In this document: positions 7,189 through 16,794 of the stretch, piece by piece
How positions within the stretch are numbered: position 1 is the first letter of the stretch
Layout: each line of letters begins with the position of its first letter
Assembly (NCBI RefSeq): GCF_000090795.2
Contig: NW_003546766.1
Span: 43,202-66,006 of the forward strand
Source: Amphimedon queenslandica
Taxonomy: Eukaryota; Porifera; Demospongiae; Haplosclerida; Niphatidae
Direction: 5' to 3'
DNA: 22,805 bases
Notes under the pieces: generated by a model
What the model was told of the DNA's origin: nothing
The model's input: the letters and a program-made list of their open reading frames with translations, nothing else
Database searches by the model: none
Program-made: the position numbers and the translations under genes

Positions 7189-8904
7189 ATGGATCCTGTC
7201 TCTCTAGAAAGAAGGAGGTTGTTACCCTCTTCTTCACTTGTTAACAATGCAAGTAAAAGGAAGTACAAACCTTTCAACTGCTTCAGTAACTACTGTAAGG
7301 AATTAAAGTCTCGTTCATTGAGTTTACCATCAATCCTACTATTGATTTATACTCTGCCAATTGAAACTTGTATTTTAATCACTAACTTGTCTAGTAACCA
7401 GTTTAACCAGTGTGGCTTATTTCACTCTAAAAGTGATATAATTTTAAATAATTTAGGGCTCATAGTAAATGTTCTCCTACTTTTTGCCCCTTTCTGTGGT
7501 TGGTTATCGGATACTAAGATTGGTAGAGGTAATGCTATTTATCTTGGTCTATGGCTTGGTTGGATAGGTACTCTAATACAAGCCATAGGATGCTGTTGGC
7601 AGTATCATTCCTTTCATTGTGGCACTGTTTCTTTTATAGGGAGATTTCTAATTCCTTTTGTTTTTATGTTTATATCAGTGTTGCTCTTGCTCCCTAATAT
7701 ATTACCATATGGTATAGATCAGTTGATGAATGAATCTACTGTCAAGATAAGAGCATTCATTCACTGGTTCTGGCTGTGTCTTTATAGTGGATATGTGTTG
7801 CCTATTATTATTGCCAATGAACTCACCATTTCAGTTGTAGCCTTTGTTCTCTTTTCTTTTTCTCTTTGTCTTCATTTTTTCTTTAAGCAACGTTTTGAGC
7901 ACATACCTATTCCTAATCCTTATAAAATTGTATTTAAAGTATTGAAGTTTTTTCTCAAAACTAGTCGCACTAGAAGACAACATCGTAGTGCATTCACATA
8001 CTGGGGAGAGGAGCCCAGTAGAATGGATCTTGCTAAGGAGAGGTATGGTGGTTATTTCTCTCATGAAGAAGTGGAAAATGTAAAGACTTTTCTACGTATT
8101 GCTGCTGTTTTAGCTACTGCTTCCTCCTTATTTGTTTCTGCTTTTCCATTTATATTCCATTTATCTGATTTTACTGCACAATTTAAACATGGTTCTAAAG
8201 AAAATGCTAGAGATGCTATTTGGATTTTTGGCAATGTTGTCCCTTTGTTTGTTCTAGTCCCTTTGTTTGAACTGGTTATTCTACCTCTTTTCCCTAAATT
8301 AGAATATTTCCTAATCAATCCATTGAAAGGACTTGGCTTGGCTTATGTTCTCATCATATTATCAATTGTTAGTGTTTTTCTTATTGACTTGATCGGAAGG
8401 ATTGTTGCTGATAGTGACTCCAATATGCCTTGCTTTTTTATATGGGAACCAGTCCATCAAACAATTGATATTTCCTATTGGATACTACTCATACCATCAG
8501 TATTAGCTGGTGCATCATATTTTTTCACATGGATATCTTTATTTGAGTTCCTGTGTAGTCAGTCTCCTTTTGGTATGCAAGGAATGATTTTTGGGCTGTT
8601 CTTGTTTTTCAATGGTCTATCTACTGAATTTTTTATAGGTATATTTTTAATTGTTTACTATTACCCTATACACTCAGTCTCATTTATGTCATGTACCTCA
8701 TGGCTCTCCATTATATTTGGTATAATTGCTGTCATTGGATTAATGGTGTATGTATTAATAGCTCGATGGTATGTCAATAGGGTCAGGGATATTGATCTTT
8801 GTCTACGTGCAGCTGTAGAGGAACATTGGGAGAATAGACTGATGGCAGGAAGTACCATAAATGACAATGATACCGAAGATCTTGTTATTAATAGTTATAG
8901 ATGA
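7189..8904 (+). CDS. Gene 2: POT/SLC15A4-like 12-TM membrane protein
   Basis: A 571-residue, single-exon paralogue. The dileucine signal ERRRLL (7-12) is intact, but P6 of the family is L. The TM2-end motif G-W-L-S-D108 and the TM5 DQ..FIHWF are present. The cytosolic loop has AKERYGG with Y in place of the usual C next to it (GGYF for GGCF). TM1 reads YTLPI at the ExxER position and the TM10 glutamate position is Tyr. The luminal TM1-TM2 loop has an NLS sequon (N66). The TM7-TM8 loop (SDFTAQFKHGSKENARD) closely matches gene 4. The C-tail differs (IDLCLRAAVEEHW, then an acidic tail ending in SYR). It is paired with gene 4 by both coding and upstream sequence. A solo LTR carrying heat-shock elements lies about 465 bp upstream and could affect expression. 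Confidence 0.9.
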   Translation: MDPVSLERRRLLPSSSLVNNASKRKYKPFNCFSNYCKELKSRSLSLPSILLLIYTLPIETCILITNLSSNQFNQCGLFHSKSDIILNNLGLIVNVLLLFAPFCGWLSDTKIGRGNAIYLGLWLGWIGTLIQAIGCCWQYHSFHCGTVSFIGRFLIPFVFMFISVLLLLPNILPYGIDQLMNESTVKIRAFIHWFWLCLYSGYVLPIIIANELTISVVAFVLFSFSLCLHFFFKQRFEHIPIPNPYKIVFKVLKFFLKTSRTRRQHRSAFTYWGEEPSRMDLAKERYGGYFSHEEVENVKTFLRIAAVLATASSLFVSAFPFIFHLSDFTAQFKHGSKENARDAIWIFGNVVPLFVLVPLFELVILPLFPKLEYFLINPLKGLGLAYVLIILSIVSVFLIDLIGRIVADSDSNMPCFFIWEPVHQTIDISYWILLIPSVLAGASYFFTWISLFEFLCSQSPFGMQGMIFGLFLFFNGLSTEFFIGIFLIVYYYPIHSVSFMSCTSWLSIIFGIIAVIGLMVYVLIARWYVNRVRDIDLCLRAAVEEHWENRLMAGSTINDNDTEDLVINSYR

Positions 8905-9390
8905 TTTTGTTAAATTTTTGTTCCCTATTTACTTCAATTTTGTGATTTTACAGTGGTGTAATCATGTTATGAAGTTTTTTGTCAGTGAAAGTATCACAAT
9001 CCATTACAAATAATAATGAATTAATAATATTAGCTAAACATGCCTATTTAACTACGAAAACTGATTTTAAGATAATGTTGTCCAACTCTTTTTGCTTCGT
9101 CAAAATCATTTACCTTCCGAATTTGCAGAAAACCACTGCTTCAATTTAATGACAATACATAAAGTTTTATAATTATTTATCTATCTCAATGGGGCCTTCC
9201 TTTTATCTTTTAAATCAGTCTTGATTTAAAGCAACTCCTGTGTCTACTTCCAACTGAGCCTTTAACCCTTTTATCATAAGTGTCTTGGACTTTCTCAGTT
9301 AGCTGCTTATTTTTTGCTCAGTGTCAGTTGTGTTTGGACTTGGAGTGTCAGTGTTTAATGATTACTTCCTTCACTGTATTAAAAAAACCA
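8905..9390. repeat. Gene 2 downstream flank, paralogous to the window's left end
   Basis: No gene is supported. From about 8980 the sequence matches 22 to about 150, the segment around 510-580, and then, across the missing MITE, 985-1190. It therefore serves as the empty-site reference for the 579-984 element. Confidence 0.7.
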
Positions 9391-10127
9391 TTAGTAAATC
9401 ACATTAAGTTGACAGTAATGCTTTGATGTTGTCAGCATACTCTTAAAATAGTGTACCTCACACTTCTCTAATATTTGGAATGTGAGGATAATCTTCTCAT
9501 GCACATGCCTAGAATCCCCATCCATCAAAAATTGAACAGGATGTTGTAGTAGTTCTGGTAGCAGATCACCAGTTTGAGAACTATTCAAGCTGGAAAGGCA
9601 CAGTAGACCAAGGGTTAAACCAAATGCTATTAATTCCTTGATGAGCGGTAGGCTTGAATAATACACATAATGCACAGTAATGAATAAATTAATCATTTAC
9701 ATAACAGTTCCATTGTCCGATGTGCTAAGCTCAATTGCATGACTGACCATTATGTCCTCAGTATCATCATAATCACATGAAAAAATACAACTGGTCAGTT
9801 AACAGTATATGTACACTAACAGTAATAGGTATGATAGGAGATAGTAGTGGTGGATCACTTAAAGTTGAAGAAGTAATAGTTCCATCATAAGGGCTGAGTT
9901 CTGCCCTTCTCAGATCTGGTTTCCGTCAGTGCACTGCAAGAGATTCTTTTTCCAGTTTAGCCGTACTGAAGTCACTGCTGGAAAAGAACCCAATCAGACT
10001 CGTGTTTGAACAGAGTTTTAAAGAAACGTCTTTGCACAATTATTCGGGAGTTGATCTTAAAAGGTATAATTAGCTTGATCACAAAGATTTATAAGAAGGG
10101 TTGTGTGTGTGTTTCTATAAAATTAAT
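9391..10127. repeat. Intergenic repeats upstream of gene 3
   Basis: No gene is supported. Positions 9461-9543 match 18597-18685 (shared CACTTCTCTA.TATTTGGAATGTGAG, ATCTTCTCATGCACATGC, CCATCCATCAAAAA.TGAAC). Positions 9895-10060 match about 1550-1720. The 101-codon minus-strand frame at 9391-9696 runs through the repeat shared with 18597 and shows no protein-like features. Confidence 0.5.
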
Positions 10128-10705
10128 GATGACTAAAGCACTTTTGGAAACAACTACCTCCAATTGAGATAAGCCTATAGCAGTGCAAGTGCAGGCAGTG
10201 TGTATGACATCACATCCTGTTTTGCCAAAATTAATTTACCAGTTAAACATATTCACTTTATAATTGACCAGTTGATACATTATGTACCACCACTGAAACC
10301 GTGACTAAGGATTTAATTTTGTATTAATTTGCCTTTGTTGGTATAGGGACGGTGTTTTGTCCTCATCTGGATTGTAGATATTGCCCTTTTGTCATCAGCT
10401 TCAGCTGTAATAGGTGTGTAGTATATTATACAACTAATGGCACAGACAGTGGGTCTTGCTCCTTTGCAAAAGTCATGAAAGGCATCCTGATTGTCCTTGA
10501 GTCCCTGTACCGTCCATTACAAAATGGACAAATGTAAGGCTTCAGCTTTTGAAGATAATTAAAGATCTTTCCATTTGTCTACAATCATGATTTTGTTCTC
10601 TACAATCAACTCTTGCCTATAGAGTGCTCTATACTTTGGAATGATTATGATACCTTATTTGGCAACTGATTTAGCTGTGTAGTTGTAATGTTGTTATGAT
10701 AGCAG
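10128..10705. other. Gene 3 upstream module, paralogous to that of gene 1
   Basis: The match to 2372-3797 is interrupted only by the hAT and TA-flanked MITEs present in the gene 1 copy. Shared anchors are CTACCTCCAA, TGTATGACATCACATCCTGTT, CACTGAAACC.TGACTAAG and AACTAATGGCACAGACAG. No gene is supported. Confidence 0.65.
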
Positions 10706-10752
10706 TCACATGATTTTGATAAGGTCTATTGATCCCCTGCTATTGAAATAAG
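10706..10752 (+). promoter_or_regulatory. Gene 3 proximal promoter cassette (E-box + GATA)
   Basis: TCACATGA at 10706-10713 is followed by TTTTGATAAGG, then GTCTATTGATCCCCTGCTATTGAAATAAG to the ATG. The E-box starts 47 bp upstream of the start. The extra ~11 bp between GATA and CTGCTATTG is shared in kind with gene 1. Confidence 0.6.
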
Positions 10753-12456
10753 ATGGATCCTGTCTCTCCAGAAAGGAGGTTGTTACCCTCTTCCTCACTT
10801 ACTAACAATGCAAGTAAAAGGAAGTACAAACCTTTCAACTGCTTCAGTAACTACTGTAAAGAATTAAAGTCTCGTTCATTGAGTTTACCTTTAATCCTCC
10901 TACTGATTTATGTTCTGCCAATTGAAATTTTCATTGAAATTACTGTCTTGAACAGTAACCTGTTCAGCCAGTGTGACTTCTTTCACTCTGTAAGTGATAC
11001 ATTTACTTGGGATATAGCACTTATAGCAAATGTACTCTATCTTCTCGCCCCTTTCTGTGGTTGTTTATCAGATACTAAGATTGGTAGAGGTAATGCTATT
11101 TATCTTGGTCTATGGCTTGGTTGGATAGGTGCTCTAATACAGGCCGTAGGATGCTGTTTGCAGTATAACTCTTTTCAGTGCAGTACTGTTTCTTTTATAG
11201 GGAGAGTTGTAATCCCTTTTGTTTTCATGTTAGTCTCGTTGTCACTCCTATTACCTAATATATTACCATATGGTATAGATCAGTTGATGAATGAATCTAC
11301 TGTCAAGATAAGAGCATTCATTCACTGGTTTGTACTCTGCCTTTATAGTAGTGTTGCATTCCTGACTTATATTTCAGATGAAGTTACGATTTCAGTTGTA
11401 GCCCTTGTTCTCTTTTCTTTTTCTCTTTGTCTTCATTTTTTCTTTAAGCATCGTTTTGAGCACATACCTATTCCTAATCCTTATAAAATTGTATTTAAAG
11501 TATTGAAGTTTTCTCTCAAAACTAGTCACACTAGAAGACAGCATCGTAGTGCATTCACATACTGGGGAGAGGAGCCCAGTAGAATGAATCTTGCTAAGGA
11601 GAGATATGGTGGTTGTTTCTCTCATGAAGAAGTGGAAAATGTAAAGACTTTTCTACGTATTGCTGTTGTTTTGGCTACTGTTTTCTCCTTATTTGTTTCT
11701 GCTCTTTTATTTCTATTTAATTTATCTCAGTTTACTGCACAATTTAAAAATGGTTCTAAAGAAAATGCTAGAGATGCTATTTGGTTTTTTGGTATTGCTG
11801 TTCCTTTGTTTGTTCTGGTCCCTTTGTTTGAACTAGTTATTCTACCTCTTTTCCCTAAATTAGAATATTTCCTAATTAATCCATTGAAAGGAGTTGGTTT
11901 AGCTTATATTCTCATCATATTATCAATTGTTAGTGTTTTTCTCATTGACTTGATTGGAAGAATTGTTGCTGATAATGACTCCAATGTGCCTTGTTTCTTC
12001 AATTGGAAATCGATCCATCAAACAATTAATATTTCCTATTGGATACTACTCATACCATCAGTATTAGCTGGTACATCATATTTTCTCACATGGATATATT
12101 CATTTGAGTTCCTGTGTTGTCAGTCTCCTTTCGGTATGCATGGGATGATTATTGGACTGTTCTGGTTTTTGCATGGTATATTCACTGACTTTGCAATTGG
12201 TATTTTGTTAGTATTCTATTATCACCCTATGCATTCAGTCACATTTATGTCATGTACTTCATGGCTCTCTCTGCTATTTGGTATAATTGCTGGTATTGGA
12301 TTAGTGGTGTATGTATTAATAGCTCGATGGTATGTCAATAGGGTCAGGGATACTGATCTTGGTCTACGTGCAGCAGTAGAGGAACATTGGGAGAATAGAC
12401 TGACATCTGAAAATGTCACTGAAGCAGAAGATTTTCTTATTTCAAGTTTTAAATGA
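10753..12456 (+). CDS. Gene 3: POT/SLC15A4-like protein with mis-spaced dileucine signal
   Basis: A 567-residue, single-exon paralogue. One arginine codon of the family's ERRRLL is deleted (reads P-E-R-R-L-L), so the acidic residue is no longer four positions before the first Leu and the canonical [DE]xxxL[LI] sorting motif is lost. The TM2-end motif reads G-C-L-S-D with Cys for the usual Trp. TM1 lacks ExxER (YVLPI). The luminal TM7-TM8 loop carries an NGS sequon. The ends (N-half and the ENVTEAEDFLISSFK tail) group with gene 1. Residues about 300-420 (TAQFKNGSKENARDAIW, ADNDSNVPCFF) group with genes 2/4, and the TM10-11 part resembles gene 6, so the gene is a mosaic. It is full length and intact. 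Changed localisation is inferred. Confidence 0.9.
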   Translation: MDPVSPERRLLPSSSLTNNASKRKYKPFNCFSNYCKELKSRSLSLPLILLLIYVLPIEIFIEITVLNSNLFSQCDFFHSVSDTFTWDIALIANVLYLLAPFCGCLSDTKIGRGNAIYLGLWLGWIGALIQAVGCCLQYNSFQCSTVSFIGRVVIPFVFMLVSLSLLLPNILPYGIDQLMNESTVKIRAFIHWFVLCLYSSVAFLTYISDEVTISVVALVLFSFSLCLHFFFKHRFEHIPIPNPYKIVFKVLKFSLKTSHTRRQHRSAFTYWGEEPSRMNLAKERYGGCFSHEEVENVKTFLRIAVVLATVFSLFVSALLFLFNLSQFTAQFKNGSKENARDAIWFFGIAVPLFVLVPLFELVILPLFPKLEYFLINPLKGVGLAYILIILSIVSVFLIDLIGRIVADNDSNVPCFFNWKSIHQTINISYWILLIPSVLAGTSYFLTWIYSFEFLCCQSPFGMHGMIIGLFWFLHGIFTDFAIGILLVFYYHPMHSVTFMSCTSWLSLLFGIIAGIGLVVYVLIARWYVNRVRDTDLGLRAAVEEHWENRLTSENVTEAEDFLISSFK

Positions 12457-13762
12457 TTTTTTGCCAATTTTGAATTTTTAAAGAATTTTTACCTTTTTTG
12501 ATCATCATTTCCTGTGCTACACTTTATAACTATAGTGCTGCCTTAAGAAATTTTTCCAGTGATCAGAGTAAGATGTATTGCATTATTCTTAGCTATAATG
12601 AACATGTACCCATCATTAGCTCCTTATTCCCTTTGGAGTCAGCCTACTTTCCTTTAATCACTGAAAGACAATGTTTCTTGTCTTGATATACAGGAGAAGC
12701 TTTTTCTGAAATTCCAGAGTAAATTAGAATCTAAAGTAGGATAATTATGTAGTAAAAAGTATAATCTTCATTGCCACTAAATTGAAAATAATGTTTTGCT
12801 CTGCCACTAATTTCTAAGTCTTTATGAGACCTCAATCATGTCTCTGTATGGACTGTAGTTGCAGCTGGATTTCCCACAAAGCATGCTAAGTGAGCTAAAC
12901 AGCATGCTTTAAGTTTAAAAGTCACTAAAAATTGAAGTTAAATTAAAAAATTAAGTTTGATTGGAATCACCTTGAAGTTGATACACAGCATAAAGGCTTG
13001 TATGTGTATTATAAAATTTTGAGAAGTTTCTCCTTATGACCTTTGTCAAAAAACCCTGTACAGGATTTTTGGTCCAATTTTTGAGCAAATTGACACGAGC
13101 ATAATGCCAAAAACCCTTTGAGAAACCCTGATTGCAAGTGTTTTATACTGCCACTTTCTTGCATTGGGTCTGGAAATACTGCTGTATTTTAGCATGTTTT
13201 TATCAATCAAGGCAAAATAAACTCCACCCAACTTTTTTTTGCAATTGACTCAAAGTAATCCAGTTTCAGGACTTGTTTAATTTGATATGTAGTATTATGT
13301 ACGATGGAAGCCGTCTGCTATAACATTAGAACGGAATTTGATGCTGTTTAAAAATCCTGGCAAGAACCTATCACATGATGTAAAAGCACAGCTGGAGTCT
13401 CTTGGACAATTACAAAAGGCACAGCCCCTATAGACAAGCACAAATTGTCCATACTAGCTGTACAAACCACTTCTTCACCAAAAAAGTGTTGTTTCCTAAA
13501 ATTAGTTATAGACTCTATATGTACCAGTTAGTCAGTTACTATTGGAATCCTAAAAAAATTCCAAAGCATGTTTAAGTGGTTGATGTGACTACTACCGGCT
13601 TCGAGGTGTTTAGCGACCAGTGCTTTGTGGTACTTTGTGACAACTGTTTTCAAAACCAGTTCATCTCCACAAAACTAAATTATTTTTTTAAATTTTCTGT
13701 TAACTGATCTAGCTGTGGTTTTGTGGTATTTATAATGTTGTAATTGTTGTTATAATTGACGG
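12457..13762. other. Gene 3-gene 4 intergenic region
   Basis: No gene is supported. The first ~450 bp match the flanks after genes 1 and 4. About 13040-13250 holds a stretch of roughly 130-200 bp absent from the gene 1-gene 2 spacer, bounded by GCAAATTGAC and GCAATTGAC, possibly an old insertion. About 13270-13762 matches 6400-7152 minus the solo LTR, including a 54 bp identical tract at 13373-13426. An extra TCACATGA occurs at 13371-13378. Confidence 0.55.
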
Positions 13763-13798
13763 TCACATGATTTTGATAAGGTCTGCTATTGAAATAAG
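13763..13798 (+). promoter_or_regulatory. Gene 4 proximal promoter cassette (E-box + GATA)
   Basis: GGTCACATGAT (TCACATGA at 13763-13770) is followed by TTTTGATAAGG, then TCTGCTATTGAAATAAG before the ATG. The E-box is 36 bp from the start, matching gene 2 exactly in spacing. Confidence 0.6.
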
Positions 13799-15505
13799 AT
13801 GGATCCTGTCTCTCCAGAAAGAAGGAGGTTATCACCCTCTTCTTCACTTGTTAACAATGCAAGTAAAAGGAAGTACAAACCTTTCAACTGCTTCAGTAAC
13901 TACTGTAAGGAATTAAAGTCTCGTTCATTGAGTTTACCATCAATCCTCCTACTGATTTATGCTCTGCCAATTGAAATTTGTATTTTAATGACTGACTTTA
14001 CCAGTAACCAGTTCAGCCAGTGTGACTTATTTCACTCTAAAAGGGATATAATTTTTAATAATTTAGGGCTCATAGTAAATGTTCTCCTACTTTTCACCCC
14101 TTTCTGTGGTTGGTTATCAGATACTAAGATTGGTAGGGGTAATGCTATTTATCTTGGTCTATGGCTTGGTTGGATAGGTGCTCTAATACAGGCCATAGGA
14201 TGCTGTTTGCAGTATAATAAATCCTTTCATTGTGGCACTGTTTCTTTTATAGGGAGATTTGTAATTCCTTTTGTTTTCATGTTTATATCAATGATTCTCT
14301 TGCTCCCTAATATATTACCATATGGTATAGATCAGTTGATAAATGAATCTACTGTCAAGATAAGAGCATTCATTCACTGGTTCTGGCTGTGTCTTTATAG
14401 TGGCTATGCATTGCCATTTATTATTGCAGATGGACTTACCATTTCAGTTGTGGCCCTTGCTCTCTTTTCTTTTTCTCTTTGTCTTCATTTTTTCCTGAAG
14501 CATCGTTTTGAGCACATACCTATTCCTAATCCTTATAAAATTGTATTTAAAGTATTGAAGTTTTCTCTCAAAACTAGTCGCACTAGAAGACAGCATCGTA
14601 GTGCATTCACATACTGGGGAGAGGAGCCCAGTAGAATGGATCTTGCTAAGGAGAGGTATGGTGGTTGTTTCTCTCATGAAGAAGTGGAAAATGTAAAAAC
14701 TTTTCTACGCATTACTGTTGTTTTGGCTACTGTTTTCTTTTTATTTGTTTCTGCTTTTCCATTTGTATTCCATTTATTTCATTTTACTGCACAATTTAAA
14801 CATGGTTCCAAGAAAAATGCTAGAGATGCTATTTGGGTTTTTGGCAATGTTGTTCCTTTGTTTGTTCTGGTCCCTTTGTTTGAACTGGTTATTCTACCTC
14901 TTTTTCCTAAATTAGAATATTTTCTAATTAACCCCCTGAAAGGAGTTGGTTTGGCTTATATTCTCCTCATATTATCAATTGTTAGTGTTTTTCTCATTGA
15001 CTTGATTGGAAGGATTGTTGCTGATAATGACTCCAATGTCCCTTGTTTCTTCATGTGGAAATCAATCCATCAAACAATTGATATTTCCTATTGGATACTA
15101 GTCATACCATCAGTATTAGCTGGTACATCACATTTTGTTACTAGGATATGTTCATTTGAGTTCCTGTGTAGTCAGTCTCCTTTTGGTATGCATGGAATGA
15201 TCATTGGACTGTTCTGGTTTTTCAATGGTTTGTCTACTGACTTTGCTATAGAAATATTTTTAATAGTTTATTATCACCCTATACACTCAATCACATTTAT
15301 GTCATGTACCTCATGGCTCTCTATGATATTTGCTATAATTGCTGTCATTGGATTAGTGGTGTATGTATTAATAGCTCGATGGTATGTCAATAGGGTCAGG
15401 GATACTGATCTTGGTCTACGTGCAGCAGTAGAGGAACACTGGGATAATAGACTGTTATTGGAAAGTGCCACAAATGACACTGATACAGTTGTTATTTCTA
15501 GTTGA
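13799..15505 (+). CDS. Gene 4: POT/SLC15A4-like protein with L-to-S dileucine change
   Basis: A 568-residue, single-exon paralogue closest to gene 2 in the first TM region and upstream sequence. The N-terminal signal reads E-R-R-R-L-S: the second Leu codon TTA is TCA, which removes the dileucine. TM1 has YALPI in place of ExxER. The TM2-end motif is G-W-L-S-D108. There is one extra residue before the luminal FHCGT (QYNKSFHCG), creating an NKS sequon. In TM10 the segment is SHFVTRICSFEF, placing His and Arg where paralogues have Tyr and Trp/Gly/Tyr. TM11 has an unusual AIEIF with a glutamate where others have IGI. The C-tail is the shortest (ends DTVVISS), without the Phe/Tyr-basic end of genes 1-3 and 6. 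It is intact and likely expressed from the same cassette type. Confidence 0.9.
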   Translation: MDPVSPERRRLSPSSSLVNNASKRKYKPFNCFSNYCKELKSRSLSLPSILLLIYALPIEICILMTDFTSNQFSQCDLFHSKRDIIFNNLGLIVNVLLLFTPFCGWLSDTKIGRGNAIYLGLWLGWIGALIQAIGCCLQYNKSFHCGTVSFIGRFVIPFVFMFISMILLLPNILPYGIDQLINESTVKIRAFIHWFWLCLYSGYALPFIIADGLTISVVALALFSFSLCLHFFLKHRFEHIPIPNPYKIVFKVLKFSLKTSRTRRQHRSAFTYWGEEPSRMDLAKERYGGCFSHEEVENVKTFLRITVVLATVFFLFVSAFPFVFHLFHFTAQFKHGSKKNARDAIWVFGNVVPLFVLVPLFELVILPLFPKLEYFLINPLKGVGLAYILLILSIVSVFLIDLIGRIVADNDSNVPCFFMWKSIHQTIDISYWILVIPSVLAGTSHFVTRICSFEFLCSQSPFGMHGMIIGLFWFFNGLSTDFAIEIFLIVYYHPIHSITFMSCTSWLSMIFAIIAVIGLVVYVLIARWYVNRVRDTDLGLRAAVEEHWDNRLLLESATNDTDTVVISS

Positions 15506-16727
15506 TTTTTGTATTTTTGAAGAATTTTGTGATTTACTTTTAAAATGATCATTTCAGGCCTATCACTTTAAAACTAGCCCTGCCTTAAGAAATGATTCTC
15601 TGGCTATCAGTGTGAGATGTATTGCAATATTCTTAGCTAAAGAACATATATCCATTATTAGCTCCTTCTTGTTGGAGTCATCCTACTTTCCTTCAAGGCA
15701 TGAAAAGACAATGTTCCTTGTCTTAATAGACAGGAGAAGCAATGTCTGAATTGCCTGGGTAAATCAAATTGGATAGTGACATAGTAAAAAAGTATAATCC
15801 TCACCTCCACTATATTAACAATTATAGCTTTGCTTTTAATTTTTACATCTTCGTTAAAACCTGAATAGTTTCCCTATTTTGACTGTTGCAGTAGGGTTTT
15901 TTGCAAAGCATCCTAAGTGAGCTAAACAGTAAAAGTCATCTGCAAAGCATTAGAATTTAGAATACTGAGAACTTGACCAAATCAGCAAAATTTCTATCAT
16001 AAAAATGAAGACATCACTATAATGATATAGATGTTAAAATAATGAAACGCAACTACGTAATTTCAAATTATCATATTGGAATAAATCTTCTTACTGCCTC
16101 CTTCTCTTTCTCCATTTATGTTATTACTTTTTGACTGGTCGTATTTTCTCAAGGTCTAGCCCTCCTTCATTCTCCTCTTCTTCTGGCTGATTGAAGAAGA
16201 TTCCTTATTAACTTTTAAAACTTTGTGCTGTTCTGTTTTGTAAGATTGTATTGAGACGTGAGTCACATGACAACAAGATATTGTCAGCTAAAAGGTCTGA
16301 CTCACATGTTGAAAAATTCCTCCTGATGAATTCACTGAACCTGACAATGAGGAATGACCCACTGGAAGAAGAACCAGGCCTAGACTGATGTAGTGTTGCA
16401 GGGTGTAGGAGGAGAGGCCAGTGACATAACTGCAGATGGTCAATCACTATAAATGTTATTAATAGGTTGGGGCTGTCAACTGGTTGTGACGACCTTGACA
16501 TTTCTGTATGGGTCACTAGATATGAGACACAGTTGATCCCATGCATGCAGTGATACAAAACCAGGAGACCACAATATTCAGATATTAACTACTTCTTAAC
16601 AGCTGTTTCTATGTCTGAAAGCAATTTTGAATGAGACACAAATTGATTGCTGAAGCTTGTGGAAAGCCAAAGTCATCTTTTTTGTTATTTTTGAATCATA
16701 ACAATTGAGTAAAGGCTAAAATAACAG
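15506..16727. other. Gene 4-gene 5 intergenic region
   Basis: No gene is supported. The first ~430 bp resemble the 3' flanks of genes 1 and 3. About 15960-16430 appears unique to this window. About 16440-16727 matches 18830-19087 before gene 6 (shared TGGTTGTGACGA, ATGGGTCACTAGATATGAGACACAG and following, ATATTAACTACTT). The 116-codon minus-strand frame at 16208-16558 spans the unique/shared junction and has no recognisable protein features. Confidence 0.55.
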
Positions 16728-16794
16728 TCACATGATTTTGATAATATAGTCACAATGTCACATGATCACTGCTATTGAATTACTACTGAATAAG
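16728..16794 (+). promoter_or_regulatory. Gene 5 proximal promoter, doubled E-box
   Basis: TCACATGA occurs at 16728-16735, followed by TTTGATAA (GATA core without the GG), and again at 16758-16765, followed by CACTGCTATTG. The second E-box starts 37 bp before the conserved ATG. An upstream in-frame ATG at 16762 lies inside this second E-box, which argues that it is promoter rather than coding sequence. Confidence 0.6.

Noticed and set aside
10102..10112. Short GT run as a microsatellite
   Set aside because: Only about five units, and not notable.
16208..16558. 116-codon minus-strand frame before gene 5
   Set aside because: Composition is not protein-like, there are no recognisable motifs, and it spans the junction of unique and duplicated flank.
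16762..16794. Upstream start for gene 5 adding 11 residues
   Set aside because: The ATG lies within an E-box repeat shared with gene 6's promoter. All other paralogues start at MDPVS, and the downstream ATG has the conserved AAGATGG context.
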